Source: Bacillota bacterium (GTDB taxonomy: Bacteria > Bacillota > Clostridia > Christensenellales > Aristaeellaceae). Taken from it: a stretch of 64,000 nucleotides of DNA. Each line of letters starts with the position of its first letter. The first letter of the stretch is position 1. A program made the translations under genes and the position numbers. The notes below the pieces were generated by a model. It saw nothing but the letters and a program-made list of their open reading frames with translations. It was not told where the DNA came from and did no database searches. Positions 43,853 to 52,340 of the stretch are shown in pieces. Location of the stretch: contig JAEWVC010000008.1 of NCBI GenBank assembly GCA_023459275.1, forward strand, positions 1 through 64,000, given 5' to 3'.

Positions 43853-46375
43853 GTGGGCCACCTGACACTGTACCGGGCGGACATGACACCGGCTGCCTGG
43901 GAAACAGAGCGGTTTTCTTCCGGGCTAGGCCGGCTGCCGGATGCCAGGGAACCACGCACCCACAGAGTCATCAACGGGGATTGGTCTTTCACCATGCTTT
44001 ATCCCCTGAACGGAACGAACGCATCTGAAATTGTGCAGGACCGGCTCATCTGTGCGGAAGGCCAGCTGTACCGCATAAATGGCATCCAAAAGGAGGACGT
44101 TGGCGCCGGCCGCATGCTCCGGGTAGATGCCGAGCACATCTTTTACGACCTTCGGAATTCGGAAATCGTGAATATCGAAACGGCGGAGAATCCCGAAACG
44201 GAAAATGGCGTCACCCAGGAGGATGCCCTTGGGCTGATCCTTGCCGGCACCGGCTTTTCGGTTGGCACCGTGAACACCGGCTCCGGCTTAAACCACCTGG
44301 ACATCCTGCAGAAAAGCCACTTCTGGGCTTTGAAAGAGCAGGTGCTCACCTTGTGGGGCGGAGAGCTTTTCCCTGACAACTGGACCATCCATATTCTGTC
44401 CCCGTGCGGCCTGGACCGGAAGTTTCCCATCCGCCGGGGACGCAATTTGAAGGGGATCAAATACAAGGAATCCGTCAAGGACACCATCACCCGGCTCCAT
44501 GTGACGGGGTATGAGGGCGCCACCTTTGAAGAGATAAATGATGGCCGCGACTATATTGATTCGCCCAACATCAGCCTGTATCACGCCCCCAAGGAGGGCC
44601 GGGTCTCCTTTGATGATATCGACGATCCATCTGAACTTCTATCTGAAGCAGAAGCGTATCTTCCGACGGTGGATATCCCCCAGGTGGAGTATGACCTGGA
44701 TTTGCTGTTCCTGAAGCGCTCCGCCTTCTGGTCGCTGTATGCCCCGCTGGAGGAATGTAACCTGGGGGATACCATCTCCATCCACCATGACTTCTTTGCC
44801 CTTGATATCCCTGCCCGAGCTATGGAGGCGGAGCGTGATCCGGTCCGGGAGTTTACCGTCCGTGTGGTGATCGGGAACTATACCAACAAGCTGATTTCCA
44901 CGCTATCTGAAGCAAAGGCTGCGGCTGATCTCCTTTCCATAGTGGCGGGCGCCGACGGTACGCTAAAAGCCGGCCGGCTGCGGGGCACAATTGATCTTTT
45001 AACTACCGTGGATATAGGGCAGACAATACGGCTGCAGAATATTATCGCCCAGAATGCCGGGTATACCCACAAGGTGAAGTGGAAGCTTCTGGGGGCCGGA
45101 GAGCAGGTGCAAAACCTTGCGGCTGGCATTACCTATACGGATTTCACACTGCCAGCCTCTTGGTTCAGCCTGCTGCCCAGCGCCACCTCCGGCGCAGCCA
45201 CCTGTACGCTGGAAACCTATGATGGCACAACGCTGCTGGGCAGCAACACCTATTCCTTCACGGCCACCGTGAACGCCTCCGTCATACCATCCATAACTGG
45301 CCTTACCGCTGCTCCGTACAGCGATACTTTGCCAGCCGTGCCTGCGGGATGGAACATGTATGTCAAAAGCAAGAGCAAGGCGACGATCTCTGCAACGATC
45401 GCCGCAGGCACGGGTGCCTCCATCCAGACGGTCAAGGTGGAGGGGGCCGGGTTCACAGGGTGGGCGCTGCCGTATACCACCGGGCTGCTTACCACCGTCG
45501 GTGATTTTACCTTTACGGTGACCGTCACCGACACCCGTGGGCGGCAAAAGGTGCTGACCGTCGGGATAACGGTTACGAACTACGCCTCCCCCAGCGCATC
45601 TGGGGTAGCCTTCTCCCGAGCAGCTACGAACGGCTGCGCACCCGATCTGAACGGCACTTATATCCGGGGGATCGCTACCCTCGCCTTTACGGCCATTGGC
45701 GCCAATACCCTGACCGTCAAAGCCTACTACCGGCAAATGGGGACCACCACCTGGTATCCTGCCGGCGGCACGATGGTCGTAAGCGCCACCGCCTACTGGA
45801 TGGGCGGTGGCGGTATAAATGTTGCCTATCCCTATGAAGTGAAGCTGGTGCTTGCGGATGCGCTGACGACCATTGAGATCGCCGGGGTGATCCCCACAGC
45901 TCTCCGCTTCTGGGACTTCCGGGCCGACCGGGCCGCCCTGGGCAGGTTTGCTTCCAATACCAAGCAGTTTGCCCTGCCCGACGACTGGGATATCCTGCAT
46001 AAGGGACAGACGCTTGACCAGCGTTTTGCTCCCATATCCCATGCCCACAATGCATCAGATATCAATGGGGCTATTGGCAAGGCGAAAGGGCTTGAAAATG
46101 ATACCAGTTATGCTCCCTATATCACAAAGACCTATATTGCCTACGACAGCTATGCGGGGTATGAGGGTTGGGCATCCCACTTGCATTTCAATCACGGAGA
46201 TAATACATATTATCAGGATCTGATGATGCCGTACTGGACGCCTCCCAGGTATAGCCGCTTGGAGGGCGGCGTTTTCAAGGGTCCATATGTCTTCTATTCG
46301 ACAGAGAATATCTCAGCTGGTTCAGCCACGCCTTCAGGTGGTTCTGATGGTGATATCTACTTCAAAACGTCATAA
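43853..46375 (+). CDS. Tail-associated lysin/baseplate protein (Tal)
   Basis: 840 residues from a GTG with AGGAGG eight bases upstream. The N-terminal 370 residues match phage prophage-tail endopeptidase-type proteins that form the tail tip (LTLYRADMTPAAWE, LYRINGIQKEDVGAGRMLRVDAEHIFYDLRNS, NLGDTISIHHDFF). The C-terminal half is Ser/Thr/Ala/Gly-rich with Ig-like beta repeats (ITGLTAAPYSDTLPA, DFTFTVTVTDTRGRQKVLTV) and a fibre-like end with the LDQRFAPISHAHNASDINGA motif common in tail fibres. No clear peptidase residues seen. Confidence 0.85.
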   Translation: MGHLTLYRADMTPAAWETERFSSGLGRLPDAREPRTHRVINGDWSFTMLYPLNGTNASEIVQDRLICAEGQLYRINGIQKEDVGAGRMLRVDAEHIFYDLRNSEIVNIETAENPETENGVTQEDALGLILAGTGFSVGTVNTGSGLNHLDILQKSHFWALKEQVLTLWGGELFPDNWTIHILSPCGLDRKFPIRRGRNLKGIKYKESVKDTITRLHVTGYEGATFEEINDGRDYIDSPNISLYHAPKEGRVSFDDIDDPSELLSEAEAYLPTVDIPQVEYDLDLLFLKRSAFWSLYAPLEECNLGDTISIHHDFFALDIPARAMEAERDPVREFTVRVVIGNYTNKLISTLSEAKAAADLLSIVAGADGTLKAGRLRGTIDLLTTVDIGQTIRLQNIIAQNAGYTHKVKWKLLGAGEQVQNLAAGITYTDFTLPASWFSLLPSATSGAATCTLETYDGTTLLGSNTYSFTATVNASVIPSITGLTAAPYSDTLPAVPAGWNMYVKSKSKATISATIAAGTGASIQTVKVEGAGFTGWALPYTTGLLTTVGDFTFTVTVTDTRGRQKVLTVGITVTNYASPSASGVAFSRAATNGCAPDLNGTYIRGIATLAFTAIGANTLTVKAYYRQMGTTTWYPAGGTMVVSATAYWMGGGGINVAYPYEVKLVLADALTTIEIAGVIPTALRFWDFRADRAALGRFASNTKQFALPDDWDILHKGQTLDQRFAPISHAHNASDINGAIGKAKGLENDTSYAPYITKTYIAYDSYAGYEGWASHLHFNHGDNTYYQDLMMPYWTPPRYSRLEGGVFKGPYVFYSTENISAGSATPSGGSDGDIYFKTS

Positions 46376-46389
46376 CGGGAGGGAGCCGT

Positions 46390-47028
46390 GTGGGCGAGAA
46401 GCGTATCTTTGTGAAAAGCGGTGGTGCTTACGATACCACCGTCGACCGGCTCCCTTACAGGCGGATTGGCGGGGTGTGGACACTGTGCCATGTGTATCGG
46501 AAAATTGGAGGGGTCTGGACCTTGTTCCCGAACTGGACGGAAGCCGGGCCGTATCCCTTGAGCGCCATGACAAGCAATACCGCGCCATCCCCCTATAGCG
46601 CCAATGCCTCTAGCCAATATTCCTCCACCTACGCACCCTGGAAAGCTTTCAACAAAAGCTACTCCGACGCCAACGGCTGGGCCGCGCTGAACACGGATAC
46701 CTCGCCGTGGATAAGCCTTTCTTTCGCGGAACCGCTCAAGAACATCTATATCACGCTGTACAACAGGACGCGGTCCAGCCTTGTAAACGGCATCATTGCT
46801 GCGACCATTCAGGGCAGCAACGACGGCGCCAACTGGACCACAATAGGTTCTATCTCCGGACGGAATGGCGCCTTATCCGCCTACGGCAGCACCCATTATT
46901 GCAACAACTATGATGTCGCCTACGCTCACATCAAGCTCGTGATAACCGACTGGGACAGAAGAACCGCTTCGACCGACAAATACTGTACCGTCGGCGAACT
47001 GTATATTTATGGAAAAAAGGCTGCGTAG
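46390..47028 (+). CDS. Tail protein with discoidin/CBM32-like domain
   Basis: 212 residues, GTG start with GGGAGG upstream. A short N-terminal repeat (RIGGVWTLCHVYRKIGGVWTLF) is followed from about residue 55 by an F5/8 type C-like carbohydrate-binding beta-sandwich: MTSNTAPSPYSANASSQYSS, PWKAFN, GWAALNTDTSPWISLSFAEPLKNIYITL, TIQGSNDGANWTTIGSI, and the closing VGELYIYG. A receptor-binding protein that recognises surface sugars is the likely role. Confidence 0.8.
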   Translation: MGEKRIFVKSGGAYDTTVDRLPYRRIGGVWTLCHVYRKIGGVWTLFPNWTEAGPYPLSAMTSNTAPSPYSANASSQYSSTYAPWKAFNKSYSDANGWAALNTDTSPWISLSFAEPLKNIYITLYNRTRSSLVNGIIAATIQGSNDGANWTTIGSISGRNGALSAYGSTHYCNNYDVAYAHIKLVITDWDRRTASTDKYCTVGELYIYGKKAA

Positions 47029-47046
47029 GTGGGGAGGGATGTAAAT

Positions 47047-47514
47047 ATGAAGATTGAAGCTGGGGGTTTGCTGATTGGCTGCAGGGATATCTATGAGGAA
47101 CCGGCCACGGTGAATGGGGTCAACGTGCGACGGCTCCGACTTGAGCTTGACGCTCCGCTTATGGATGAGGAGCTCACCGCCCTTGCCGGGAACCATTGGA
47201 CGCTGTATGAGGAGGATGGGACAGTAGCCGGCGTCAAGAGCGGGTTCAACGTGTTTCAGGGCTATTCCGTCAGCTTTGCCCGGGTGCATGAGCTGGAGAG
47301 CATGCAGATCCAGCTGGAGACCATGGCCAGCGAACTGGCCGCCCAAAAAGTGGAGGCTGCCTCCGCTTGGGGGATGCTTGATAGCATGCAGGCACTCATG
47401 GACGCCGCCGGGGTGACAACGGAAGCGTTGCAGGAGACTGCCTCCAGGAAGGCGGATGAAGCTGCAAAAACCGGGGCTGAGGTTAAGAACACAGCCGATG
47501 ATCCAGCCAAATAA
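47047..47514 (+). CDS. Small accessory tail protein
   Basis: 155 residues from the ATG at 47047, with GGGAGG nine bases upstream. Beta-rich first half (MKIEAGGLLIGCRDIYEE, LRLELDAPLMDEELTALAGNHWTLYEEDGTVAGV), then a helical coiled-coil C-terminus (LESMQIQLETMASELAAQKVE). Genes of this layout are common between tail fibre and holin in Firmicute phages; function unknown. Confidence 0.65.
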   Translation: MKIEAGGLLIGCRDIYEEPATVNGVNVRRLRLELDAPLMDEELTALAGNHWTLYEEDGTVAGVKSGFNVFQGYSVSFARVHELESMQIQLETMASELAAQKVEAASAWGMLDSMQALMDAAGVTTEALQETASRKADEAAKTGAEVKNTADDPAK

Positions 47515-47554
47515 GCCATAAGGATCATTACAAGAAAATTCATTTCCCCATTAC

Positions 47555-47582
47555 GCGCCTCTGTGAAAACAGGGGCGCTTTT
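47555..47582 (+). terminator. Terminator before the lysis genes
   Basis: GCGCCTCTG/CAGGGGCGC stem (one wobble pair) with a 6-base loop, followed by TTTTATAT. Confidence 0.65.
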
Positions 47583-47615
47583 ATATATGCACATTTTGGA
47601 TCGGAGGACAGGATC

Positions 47616-48050
47616 ATGAAGGAAGTCTGGGCCTGGGTTCAGGCGGCGCTCACCACAGTGGGTGGTTTTCTCGGGTGGTTTGTCGGGGGCCTTGATGGCC
47701 TGCTCTATGCGCTCATTGCACTGATGGCTGCCGACTATGTGACAGGTGTGCTGTGCGCCATTGCCGATAGGACGCTGTCCAGCGCAGTGGGTTTCCGCGG
47801 CATCGCAAAGAAGGTGCTGATCTTCGTACTGGTCGGTGTCGGGCACATTGTGGACACGCAACTCATTGGCAATGGCAGCACGCTTCGTACTGCGGTGCTT
47901 TGTTTTTATTGCTCGAATGAAGGGGTCTCGATGCTGGAGAACGCAGGGCACCTTGGCCTGCCCATCCCACAGAAACTCAAGGATGTTCTGGAACAGTTGC
48001 ACGATCGGGAATCTGAAAACAACGACAGCGGAGATGGCGGCGGGGCGTAA
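47616..48050 (+). CDS. Holin, phage_holin_4 (TcdE-like) family
   Basis: 144 residues with three hydrophobic segments (about 8-25, 28-50 and 68-86: VGGFLGWFVGGL, LLYALIALMAADYVTGVLCAI, VLIFVLVGVGHIVDTQL). The ADYVTGVL and EGVSMLENAGHLGLPIP motifs are diagnostic of this family. Forms membrane pores that release the endolysin. Ends in a charged tail. GGAGGACAGG precedes the ATG. Directly upstream of the endolysin gene. Confidence 0.92.
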   Translation: MKEVWAWVQAALTTVGGFLGWFVGGLDGLLYALIALMAADYVTGVLCAIADRTLSSAVGFRGIAKKVLIFVLVGVGHIVDTQLIGNGSTLRTAVLCFYCSNEGVSMLENAGHLGLPIPQKLKDVLEQLHDRESENNDSGDGGGA

Positions 48051-48082
48051 TCCGCCGCTTTTCTTATATGGGAGGGAAGATT

Positions 48083-48928
48083 GTGAGCGAACTGATCAAC
48101 CGCGTGGATACCCCCTTTACCAATGAGCACTTCATCGCCTTTTGTGAGAAGATGCTGGGGCAGCCCTATTGGTACGGCTGCTGCGTATATAAGGCGACCG
48201 ATGGCCTTCTTTCCCGAAAGTCCAAGCAGTACCCTTCTTCCTATGCCGCTTCCCGCATGAACCGATACAGGCAAGACATTTCTGTGGGGAAGGTGGTCGC
48301 AGATTGTATCGGAGCGGTAAAAGGGTATGCCTGGACCGGTGGAGGGCAAGGCGTGCTGGAGGCTATCGGCACAGGCAAAACCTTCTCCAGCAAATATTGC
48401 TCCAACGGCTGCCCTGACAAAGGGGCGACCTCCATGTTCACCTATACCAAGCAAAAGGGGATGGCTTGGGGGACGATTGATGCGCTACCGGAAACCGTAG
48501 GGCTGGCACTATACAAACCCGGCCATGTTGGGTATTACGCCGGTGGTGGGCATGCCATTGAGTGGAAAGGCTTTGCCTATGGTTGTGTCAAGACCAAGGT
48601 TGCCGGTCGGGGGTGGACACATTGGTACGAATTGCCCTTCATCCAATACGGCGAGGTGGACGCGCCGGCGCCTACTGACACTGATGGTCCCGTCACCTAT
48701 AATTTTGGCACGCGCTTGCTGTTGTACAAGAAGGGTCATGCCATGCTCCTAGGGGATGACGTGCTGGCGGTCCAGGCGCGCCTTGCGGAATTGGGCTTTG
48801 ATCCCGGTAAGGCGGACGGCATCTATGGTCCAAAATCCACTGCCGCCGTGACAGCCTTCCAGGCTGCCGCGGGGATAGAGGATGATGGCATTGTCGGCCC
48901 AATCACACGGAGTAAGCTTGCACAATAA
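48083..48928 (+). CDS. Endolysin, NlpC/P60-like with peptidoglycan-binding domain
   Basis: 281 residues from a GTG (GGGAGGG six bases upstream). Catalytic part about 10-190: Cys75 in VVADCIGAVKG and histidines 148/157 in KPGHVGYYAGGGHAIEW fit an NlpC/P60 cysteine peptidase. A linker (PAPTDTDGPVTYNFG) leads to a peptidoglycan-binding domain of the PG_binding_1 type (LGDDVLAVQARLAELGFDPGKADGIYGPKSTAAVTAFQ...). No signal peptide, so release depends on the holin. Degrades the host wall. Confidence 0.9.
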   Translation: MSELINRVDTPFTNEHFIAFCEKMLGQPYWYGCCVYKATDGLLSRKSKQYPSSYAASRMNRYRQDISVGKVVADCIGAVKGYAWTGGGQGVLEAIGTGKTFSSKYCSNGCPDKGATSMFTYTKQKGMAWGTIDALPETVGLALYKPGHVGYYAGGGHAIEWKGFAYGCVKTKVAGRGWTHWYELPFIQYGEVDAPAPTDTDGPVTYNFGTRLLLYKKGHAMLLGDDVLAVQARLAELGFDPGKADGIYGPKSTAAVTAFQAAAGIEDDGIVGPITRSKLAQ

Positions 48929-49041
48929 GGCATATTCAACCAACGATATCGGCCGGTATTTGCTTGTGTACATGAGACAAATGCCGGCCGAATCTTTCTC
49001 TTCCTATATATGACTGATTTGGCCAGACAGGAGTTGATATC

Positions 49042-50280
49042 ATGATCAGAACGATTTACCATGTCACTGGTTCTCCGGATGGCAGCAAACACAAGGGGGA
49101 AAAAGCAGTGACGATCGTTCACCTGAAGCTTGGGAAGATCACCAAACGCGCTGACGGCAGGTTCCAGGCGGGGTACAAAGACCTGGACGGAAAGCGGAAA
49201 TTTATCACCTGCAACACGGAGGCAGAGGTCCTGGAACGCTTCCAGACAGTGCAGGCCGCCGCGATATCCACAAAGGGCACCAAAACGGAAAAGGGTCAAG
49301 CCAAGAAAAAGCCAGTGGCTAAAGGTGCCAAAGGGGATGCGGCCCAGCCTGCGGAAAACCTGGTGCTAGCCGATTACATGCTGAACTGGCTGCAGAAGTT
49401 CAAGCTCGGGAAAATCCGCCCAACCTCATATGCCAGGTACCAGTTTTGCCTCCAGCTCCTATGCAAAGATGAACTGGCGAACATGGACATCCGGGAGATC
49501 AGGCTGGAGCACATTCAGGAATATATCAACCGCCTGGAGGCTGACCTGAGCGCTTCCACCATCAAGAAGCAGAAATTGATGCTCAGCCAGGTCCTGGATC
49601 ACGCGATGCTGACAGAAGTGATCCAGCGAAATCCGGTACAGGGTGTGCAGATGCCGCCTATGACACACAACACCAAGGTCGTCTTCCCCTATGAGAAAGA
49701 GGAACAGGAAAAACTGGTGGCCGCATTCACTGAACAGAAAAGCAACAAGCTCCGCCTCCGTTATGGATGGGGAGCTGTTCTTATTTTGGAGACCGGGCTC
49801 CGAGCCGGCGAGGCGCTGGCGCTGGAGTGGAATGATATAGACGAGGAAAAGAGGACACTGCGTGTGAACAAAAACATGGTCCGGGTGGACGGGAAGAACG
49901 TCGTCCAGCGGACCACGAAAACGGCATCTGGGAAGCGGACCATCCCCCTGAACACTAAGGCCATGGAGGCGATCCTGAATTTAAAGGAACAGCAGGTTAG
50001 GGGCTGCGCCTATGTGTTTGCAACCCAAACCGGGGAGCATGTCAGCTACCGTCACCTGCTGACAACCATGGAACGCGCCTGTGAAGCGGCCGGCGTGGAG
50101 CATAGGGGCTTGCACGCGCTGCGGCACTCTTTTGCCAGTAACCTGTATGCGAGAGGGGTGGAGGTCAAGATAATTTCCAAGCTACTGGGTCACGCCAGCG
50201 TTGAGATCACCTACAACCGGTACATCCATTTCTTTGAAGGAGATATCGATGATACCCTCAGGCAGGCGGTGGGAATTTAA
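49042..50280 (+). CDS. int: Tyrosine-type phage integrase
   Basis: 412 residues, complete. N-terminal arm-binding AP2-like region (GRFQAGYKDLDGKRKFITC), a Lys-rich linker, core-binding SAM-like domain (LADYMLNWLQKFKLGKIRPTSYARYQF), and the catalytic domain with R254 (TGLRAGE), H358-x-x-R361 (HALRHSF), H384 (LGHASV) and nucleophile Y394. AGGAG precedes the ATG. At the right end of the prophage, reading outward; the attachment site should lie close to its 3' end, but no tRNA or obvious core repeat is visible there. Confidence 0.95.
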   Translation: MIRTIYHVTGSPDGSKHKGEKAVTIVHLKLGKITKRADGRFQAGYKDLDGKRKFITCNTEAEVLERFQTVQAAAISTKGTKTEKGQAKKKPVAKGAKGDAAQPAENLVLADYMLNWLQKFKLGKIRPTSYARYQFCLQLLCKDELANMDIREIRLEHIQEYINRLEADLSASTIKKQKLMLSQVLDHAMLTEVIQRNPVQGVQMPPMTHNTKVVFPYEKEEQEKLVAAFTEQKSNKLRLRYGWGAVLILETGLRAGEALALEWNDIDEEKRTLRVNKNMVRVDGKNVVQRTTKTASGKRTIPLNTKAMEAILNLKEQQVRGCAYVFATQTGEHVSYRHLLTTMERACEAAGVEHRGLHALRHSFASNLYARGVEVKIISKLLGHASVEITYNRYIHFFEGDIDDTLRQAVGI

Positions 50281-50331
50281 ATACATTCAAGCACTGGGGA
50301 TTGGCTGTAAGATTCTCTTTCTTTCTATGCT

Positions 50332-50457
50332 TTCCCGGAACTGGACACCCAGAAAATCACCTCTACCAATATGCTGGAACGCCTAAATGAAGAGATACGG
50401 CGGCGAACATGGGTTATCGGTATCTTCTCCCGCCGGCGTGCCAGCCATCACGCATGA
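50332..50457 (+). mobile_element. IS256-family transposase remnant
   Basis: In-frame 41 codons FPELDTQKITSTNMLERLNEEIRRRTWVIGIF, matching the C-terminal end of IS256-type (transposase_mut) transposases (TTNMLERLNEEIRRRTRVVGIF), ending at a TGA. Nothing of the rest of the element is visible; a decayed insertion-sequence scar just beyond the prophage integrase. Confidence 0.8.
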
Positions 50458-50549
50458 AGGCCGCCACAAAAGCCTTTGCTCCGCTAAAGACCGTAACCAC
50501 ATCAACCGCGCGCAATCTATGAAACAGTTTGTCCGCCGTTTTCTCCTTG

Positions 50550-52340
50550 CTACCTGTTCACTGGCAGCGAAATAGTGACCATAGTCCCCTTTCCCTTTTT
50601 GCTTTCATACTGCAGGCCGTATTCCGGCCCGTAGAGCAATTTGATCCTTTCATGGATGTTTTTCACACCGTAATGCTCATTGCTTGCGCTTGTCAGCAGG
50701 CTTTTGCGCTGCTCTTCACTCATGCCGCCTCCGTCGTCCTCCACCAGTATTTTTAGGACGCCTTCCGCGATGAATGCCCTGATCTGAACACGTCCTTTCA
50801 TGGAGGAATTTTCCATAATTCCATGGATGATGGAGTTTTCCACCAGAGGCTGCAGGAGGAGTTTGGGCACCTTGCAATCCATCACCTCCGGCATCACATC
50901 TGTTTCAAAGGCCAGCAGGTGCTGGAAGCGCTCATTCTGTATCGTCACAAACATCCGGACATGCTCAATTTCGTTGGCCAGGAGTACTTTGTCCTCACCC
51001 TTGCTCAAACCCAGTTTATAGAATTTCGCCAGCGCCTGCACGATTCTGCTGATTTCCGGAACATTCTTGTTCATGGCACGCCAATGCACCAGGTCCAGCG
51101 TATTGTACAGGAAATGAGGGTTAATTTGCGCCTGGAGGGCCTTGATCTCCAGGCTCTTGATCTCCTGCCCCAGGCGGAGCTCCTCCTTCATCAGGAACTG
51201 GATGCGCATGAGCATGGCGTTGAAACTGTTTTGCAGCTGGCCCAGTTCGTCCTGGCTGCCCATGTCAAGCGACGTGTTGGGCACGCTGCCGTCCACCGCC
51301 TGCATATGGCTGGCCAGCAGCCTTATGCGCCTGGTGAGGGAGTTGGAGATACCGTATGCCAGAATCGATGCTGCAACCGATGTAATGATCGCCACCAGGA
51401 TCATATCATCCCTGGTTTTATACGAAAGCGCCAGCAGATCAGCGCCGGGGATCAGCATCACCATAAACCAGTCCGTATAGCGGATAGGGGCGGACTTGAG
51501 TATATACTTGCTTTTTTCAAGTTTCACATCGTACCACATGTCCGCGTTCGTATACCGGCCCTCAAGCGTGGCATAATCAAGCCCCACTTCCCCGGGGGAC
51601 CAGCCTTCCCGGTTGGAGTAGACCACCTCGTCCCGGGAGTTGAGAATGAAAGCGTACGTGCCGGAGGTAACCTCGCCGGTATCCACAATGCGGGCCAATT
51701 GGGAAAGGGGCAGGTCGATCCGCAGGATACCCAGCAGGTCGCTGTAGTTGTTCAGATCCCTGATCTTGCGCATAGCCGTGATCACCGGTGCGCCAACCTG
51801 GGTGACGATGCTCCTGGAGTAGGGAAACCACACCATCAGATCCTTCTGCGCCATCAGGCGCTGATACCACTGGGTGCCGGTGGCTTTGTCCAGATTGAAA
51901 AAGCTGGTGTTCTCATCGGCAAACATATGATGGCCAAAGGCATAGATGATCGTACGCTCCACCTCGGGATAGCTTCGAAAACTGTTGATGTATGATAACA
52001 GCTTCAAATAATCTCTGTTTTGCGCCACGTAATCTTCATAGTATGCTGCCGGGTGATCCGACAAATTGTATTGGATCACATCCTGATCAGAAGCGATGGA
52101 CACCGAAATACTCCAGAGCGTATTGATTTTGTTCTCCAGCAGCTGTGCGTTCTGGGTAAAGACCTGGCTGGCGCTCTGCTTGACGGAGGTTGTCATCCTT
52201 TCGGCGATGCCGTAATAATTCAAAGCCGTCACGGCCACCAGCGGGATGATGGAGATGATGAGAGCAAAAATCAGCAGTTTGATCCTGATGGAAGCATCCC
52301 TTATAAGCCTCGTCCAATGGCGGGCAATCGTCCGGATCAT
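50550..52340 (-). CDS. YesM-type sensor histidine kinase
   Basis: 596 residues from the ATG at 52340, which overlaps the regulator stop (ATGA). Transmembrane segment about 22-43 (IKLLIFALIISIIPLVAVTAL), a Cache-like extracellular sensor, second transmembrane segment about 280-300, a HAMP domain (LTRRIRLLASHMQAVDG), the His-kinase dimerisation motif QINPHFLYNTLDLVHWRAM and ATPase boxes VENSIIHGI and VEDDGGGMS. Works with the YesN-type regulator to sense sugars outside the cell and control the adjacent transporter and hydrolases. Confidence 0.93.
   Translation of the reverse strand: MIRTIARHWTRLIRDASIRIKLLIFALIISIIPLVAVTALNYYGIAERMTTSVKQSASQVFTQNAQLLENKINTLWSISVSIASDQDVIQYNLSDHPAAYYEDYVAQNRDYLKLLSYINSFRSYPEVERTIIYAFGHHMFADENTSFFNLDKATGTQWYQRLMAQKDLMVWFPYSRSIVTQVGAPVITAMRKIRDLNNYSDLLGILRIDLPLSQLARIVDTGEVTSGTYAFILNSRDEVVYSNREGWSPGEVGLDYATLEGRYTNADMWYDVKLEKSKYILKSAPIRYTDWFMVMLIPGADLLALSYKTRDDMILVAIITSVAASILAYGISNSLTRRIRLLASHMQAVDGSVPNTSLDMGSQDELGQLQNSFNAMLMRIQFLMKEELRLGQEIKSLEIKALQAQINPHFLYNTLDLVHWRAMNKNVPEISRIVQALAKFYKLGLSKGEDKVLLANEIEHVRMFVTIQNERFQHLLAFETDVMPEVMDCKVPKLLLQPLVENSIIHGIMENSSMKGRVQIRAFIAEGVLKILVEDDGGGMSEEQRKSLLTSASNEHYGVKNIHERIKLLYGPEYGLQYESKKGKGTMVTISLPVNR

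Noticed and set aside
44999..46048. 349-codon frame antisense to Tal
   Set aside because: Gly/Arg-rich shadow translation with no motifs.
38707..48928. Functional tailocin or gene-transfer agent
   Set aside because: The major tail and capsid genes are absent and the tape measure is cut to its C-terminus, so no tail could be built from this locus alone.
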